A stretch of 64,000 bases of DNA from positions 2,449,501 to 2,513,500 of the forward strand of contig NZ_CP090959.1 of NCBI RefSeq assembly GCF_024138675.1, given 5' to 3'. Positions 62,405 to 64,000 of this stretch are shown here, in pieces. The notes below the pieces were generated by a model. It was not told the origin of the DNA, ran no database searches, and worked only from the letters and a program-made list of their open reading frames with translations. The translations under genes and the position numbers were made by a program. How positions within the stretch are numbered: position 1 is the first letter of the stretch; each line of letters opens with the position of its first letter. Origin of the DNA: Simiduia sp. 21SJ11W-1 (GTDB lineage: Bacteria; Pseudomonadota; Gammaproteobacteria; Pseudomonadales; Cellvibrionaceae).

Positions 62405-63320
62405 GCCGAATAAAGCTAATAGCCACACAGCATGCAGCGCGCCGGGCTTTTGCCTTGCAATAGGCTTAATGCTGCTTGCCGGGTTCGGGAGTCAAGCCCA
62501 CGCACTCAGCCTTTCCGATTGCCTGGCCAGCGCCAAGGGCTACTACCAGCAAACCTATTGCGAATTGGTGGCCCAAGGTGAAGGCCGCCAATTGCCGGCG
62601 TTTTTCGAGTTCACGCAAAACAACGAGCAAACCCAATGGCTGCTGTTAAAGCGCCCGGCCGAGCGCGCGGGAATTAACCTTTGCAAACCCAAACCAAGCT
62701 CGCCCCGCAAATCCCTTGCCCTGCAAAACAATGCACCTGCCCAAGCAGGCAATAGCGCGCGTACACCCGACGCTCGCGAGGCCGTGCCACAAGCCACGCC
62801 GCGCCCGCCACAAAAGCACGCCGCCACGGCATCAATACCAGCAAGCTTTGAAGGCAATAATTGTGCGCTTGCCGCCAACACCATTGTGTGTGGCGCCCAG
62901 CATTTCAGCTTGCAGCGCAACCTGCACAACCGGCACTTGAGCGCCGGCGCACTTGGGCCGGAAAACACCCTTGCCCTGCCCCCCTTTAACGGCAACCTGC
63001 AAGACGAGCAAGCCGTGCGTGCATACCTGTATCAGGCCTATGCCACCTACCTCACCAAAATGCGCAGCATTGGCCTGGGTGGCATTACCACAAGCTTTGG
63101 CAATTTCAGCTATCTGTTTTACGATTACCACGCCAAGGGCCTTGATTTCAGCCAGCGCTTCGCCAAGCTGTTTCACTATTTGAAAAAAGATAAGGCAAGC
63201 TTGCCCGTTTCAGAGCGCGCGGCCGATATCAGCCAGCTCAGCCTGGCCGATTGCTCGGCCCTCAACAGCGAATTTTTTGTGTGTGAACACCGCGGTAAAA
63301 ATTTATTGTTCGCCCGCTAA
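62388..63320 (+). CDS. Secreted protein of unknown function
   Basis: 310 residues. Signal peptide (hydrophobic FCLAIGLMLLAGF, cleavage near AHALS). Mature part: a short N-terminal domain with cysteines (LSDCLAS, TYCELV), a Pro/Ala-rich disordered linker (about 105-155) and a C-terminal domain with cysteine pairs (NCALAANTIVC, ADCSALNSEFFVCEH) and aromatic-rich helices. The two ends share a pattern, serine-leucine-x-DC, suggesting an internal repeat. Not recognised. It overlaps the upstream gene and is probably coupled. Confidence 0.7.
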   Translation: MPNKAKPNKANSHTACSAPGFCLAIGLMLLAGFGSQAHALSLSDCLASAKGYYQQTYCELVAQGEGRQLPAFFEFTQNNEQTQWLLLKRPAERAGINLCKPKPSSPRKSLALQNNAPAQAGNSARTPDAREAVPQATPRPPQKHAATASIPASFEGNNCALAANTIVCGAQHFSLQRNLHNRHLSAGALGPENTLALPPFNGNLQDEQAVRAYLYQAYATYLTKMRSIGLGGITTSFGNFSYLFYDYHAKGLDFSQRFAKLFHYLKKDKASLPVSERAADISQLSLADCSALNSEFFVCEHRGKNLLFAR

Positions 63321-63338
63321 CCAACAAGAGCTAACACC

Positions 63339-63617
63339 ATGAGCGGTTTTACCAAGCAGGATTTGGAGCGCGAAAGCCAGTCGGAACTCGGCCAGGGGCA
63401 CATGTGCACCAACAACATTCACCCCCATCACCTGAAAATTTACCGGGTGAAAAAAATCGGTGGCAAGCCGCAAAAACATTGGGAATTGTTCAGCCTTTGG
63501 CTGGCCACCGCCGAAGACGTAGCCGCCGGCGACGCCAGCCGCGAAGACGAGGTTCTTAATCTGAGTTCCATTGAAATTGAATTCTGCCCCTTTTGCGGCA
63601 CCCAGCTTACCCAATAG
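63339..63617 (+). CDS. Small protein with CPFCG zinc-ribbon-like end
   Basis: 92 residues, charged and soluble. The C-terminus has FCPFCGTQLTQ, one knuckle of a zinc ribbon; a lone Cys and several His (GHMCTNNIHPHH) near position 20 may supply the other ligands. Not recognised. It lies 18 bases after the secreted protein and is probably the third gene of the operon. Confidence 0.7.
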   Translation: MSGFTKQDLERESQSELGQGHMCTNNIHPHHLKIYRVKKIGGKPQKHWELFSLWLATAEDVAAGDASREDEVLNLSSIEIEFCPFCGTQLTQ

Positions 63618-63703
63618 CCCGCTGCGGAAACACGCGCCCCATTCGTCACCACTAGGGCGCGGGATAGAGCTTCCCGCAACCGTAAACCGACGCAGGAGCG
63701 CTT

Positions 63704-64000
63704 ATGTTTCGCACCCTTAGCCTTACGGGCCTTGGCCTTTTAAGCCTGATCAGCACCCAGCACAGCCACGCCGAGTGGCAGGCGCCACCGGCAGAAAAAC
63801 ACGCGCTCTACACCATTGGGCAGGCCGCCCAGCCCGCGCGCATAGAAGCCGACATCACCCGCCTTGTGGGCTTCGGCACCCGCCACACCCTGTCGGATAC
63901 TCAATCGCAACAGCGCGGCATTGGCGCCAGCCGGCGCTGGATAGAGGCCGAGTTCAAACGCATCAGCAAAGCCTGTGGCAACTGCCTGGAAGTTATCACC
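63704..64000 (+). CDS. M28-family metallopeptidase, N-terminal part
   Basis: The frame opens at ATG 63704 after GGAG and runs off the right edge, giving 99 residues. Signal peptide (cleavage near SHAEW), then ITRLVGFGTRHTLSDTQ, RGIGASRRWIEAEFKRIS and ACGNCLEV, the N-terminal region of M28 zinc aminopeptidases found in marine gammaproteobacteria. The zinc-binding residues lie beyond the window. Confidence 0.8.
   Translation, partial: MFRTLSLTGLGLLSLISTQHSHAEWQAPPAEKHALYTIGQAAQPARIEADITRLVGFGTRHTLSDTQSQQRGIGASRRWIEAEFKRISKACGNCLEVIT

Overview
The window looks like chromosome from a free-living, probably marine, heterotrophic gammaproteobacterium. Gene density is high, GC is moderate, and there is no rRNA, tRNA, integrase, transposase or CRISPR array that I can see. 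The gene set (AlkK-like acyl-CoA ligase, SCOT, RsmJ, GreB, bifunctional ornithine-lipid synthase OlsF, secreted S8 proteases with PPC domains, an ImpA-like metalloprotease, many c-di-GMP proteins) fits the Cellvibrionales/Saccharophagus-Simiduia neighbourhood. That placement is inference from family resemblance, not a search result. All function calls rest on recognisable motifs in the translated sequence.

Layout. 1-8 kb: acyl-CoA ligase, a DUF4397 lipoprotein, OlsF and a secreted subtilase, each closed by a clear hairpin terminator. 8-11 kb: ArsM-like methyltransferase, GreB, an EAL protein and a small membrane protein. 11-17 kb: a carbon-metabolism block of GabD, malonyl-CoA ligase and a LysR regulator, divergent from a two-subunit 3-oxoacid CoA-transferase. 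17-24 kb: a DHFR-like reductase, serine dehydratase, photolyase plus TudS/YbgA-type protein, RsmJ and an M24 peptidase. 24-28 kb: a phosphate-binding/OmpA chimera behind a PhoB-like site, OmpA and LRR lipoproteins, and a PilZ protein. 28-30 kb: a 617-bp non-coding region with a DnaA-box cluster, then peroxiredoxin, Bfd (with Fur box) and bacterioferritin. 30-44 kb: housekeeping and signalling genes: ProS, lytic transglycosylase, BLUF protein, NDH-2, AvtA, LysR, CheC-like/CheY-like pair, YihY-TlpA, ArsC-WrbA-DUF2069 and SppA.

44-56 kb is the most accessory-looking part. It has a 43-codon small ORF with a strong ribosome binding site, a TetR regulator with two tandem near-palindromic operators driving an Old Yellow Enzyme, a 238-bp imperfect inverted-repeat element whose right half recurs at about 55.4 kb, a second subtilase, a tract of 11 perfect AAACTAG heptamers just upstream of a fatty acid hydroxylase promoter, BluB, an ECF sigma factor with its DUF6768 partner, and a large ImpA-like metalloprotease. 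56-64 kb: FrnE-like DsbA, PYROXD2-like oxidoreductase, an HD-GYP/EAL pair in which the HD-GYP lacks its HD histidine and the EAL protein has a dead GGDEF domain, an EamA transporter, an operon of unknowns, and the start of an M28 peptidase.

Best candidates for something undescribed: the heptamer tract, the inverted-repeat element family, the 44.4-kb small ORF with its operators, and the DnaA-box-bearing non-coding region.
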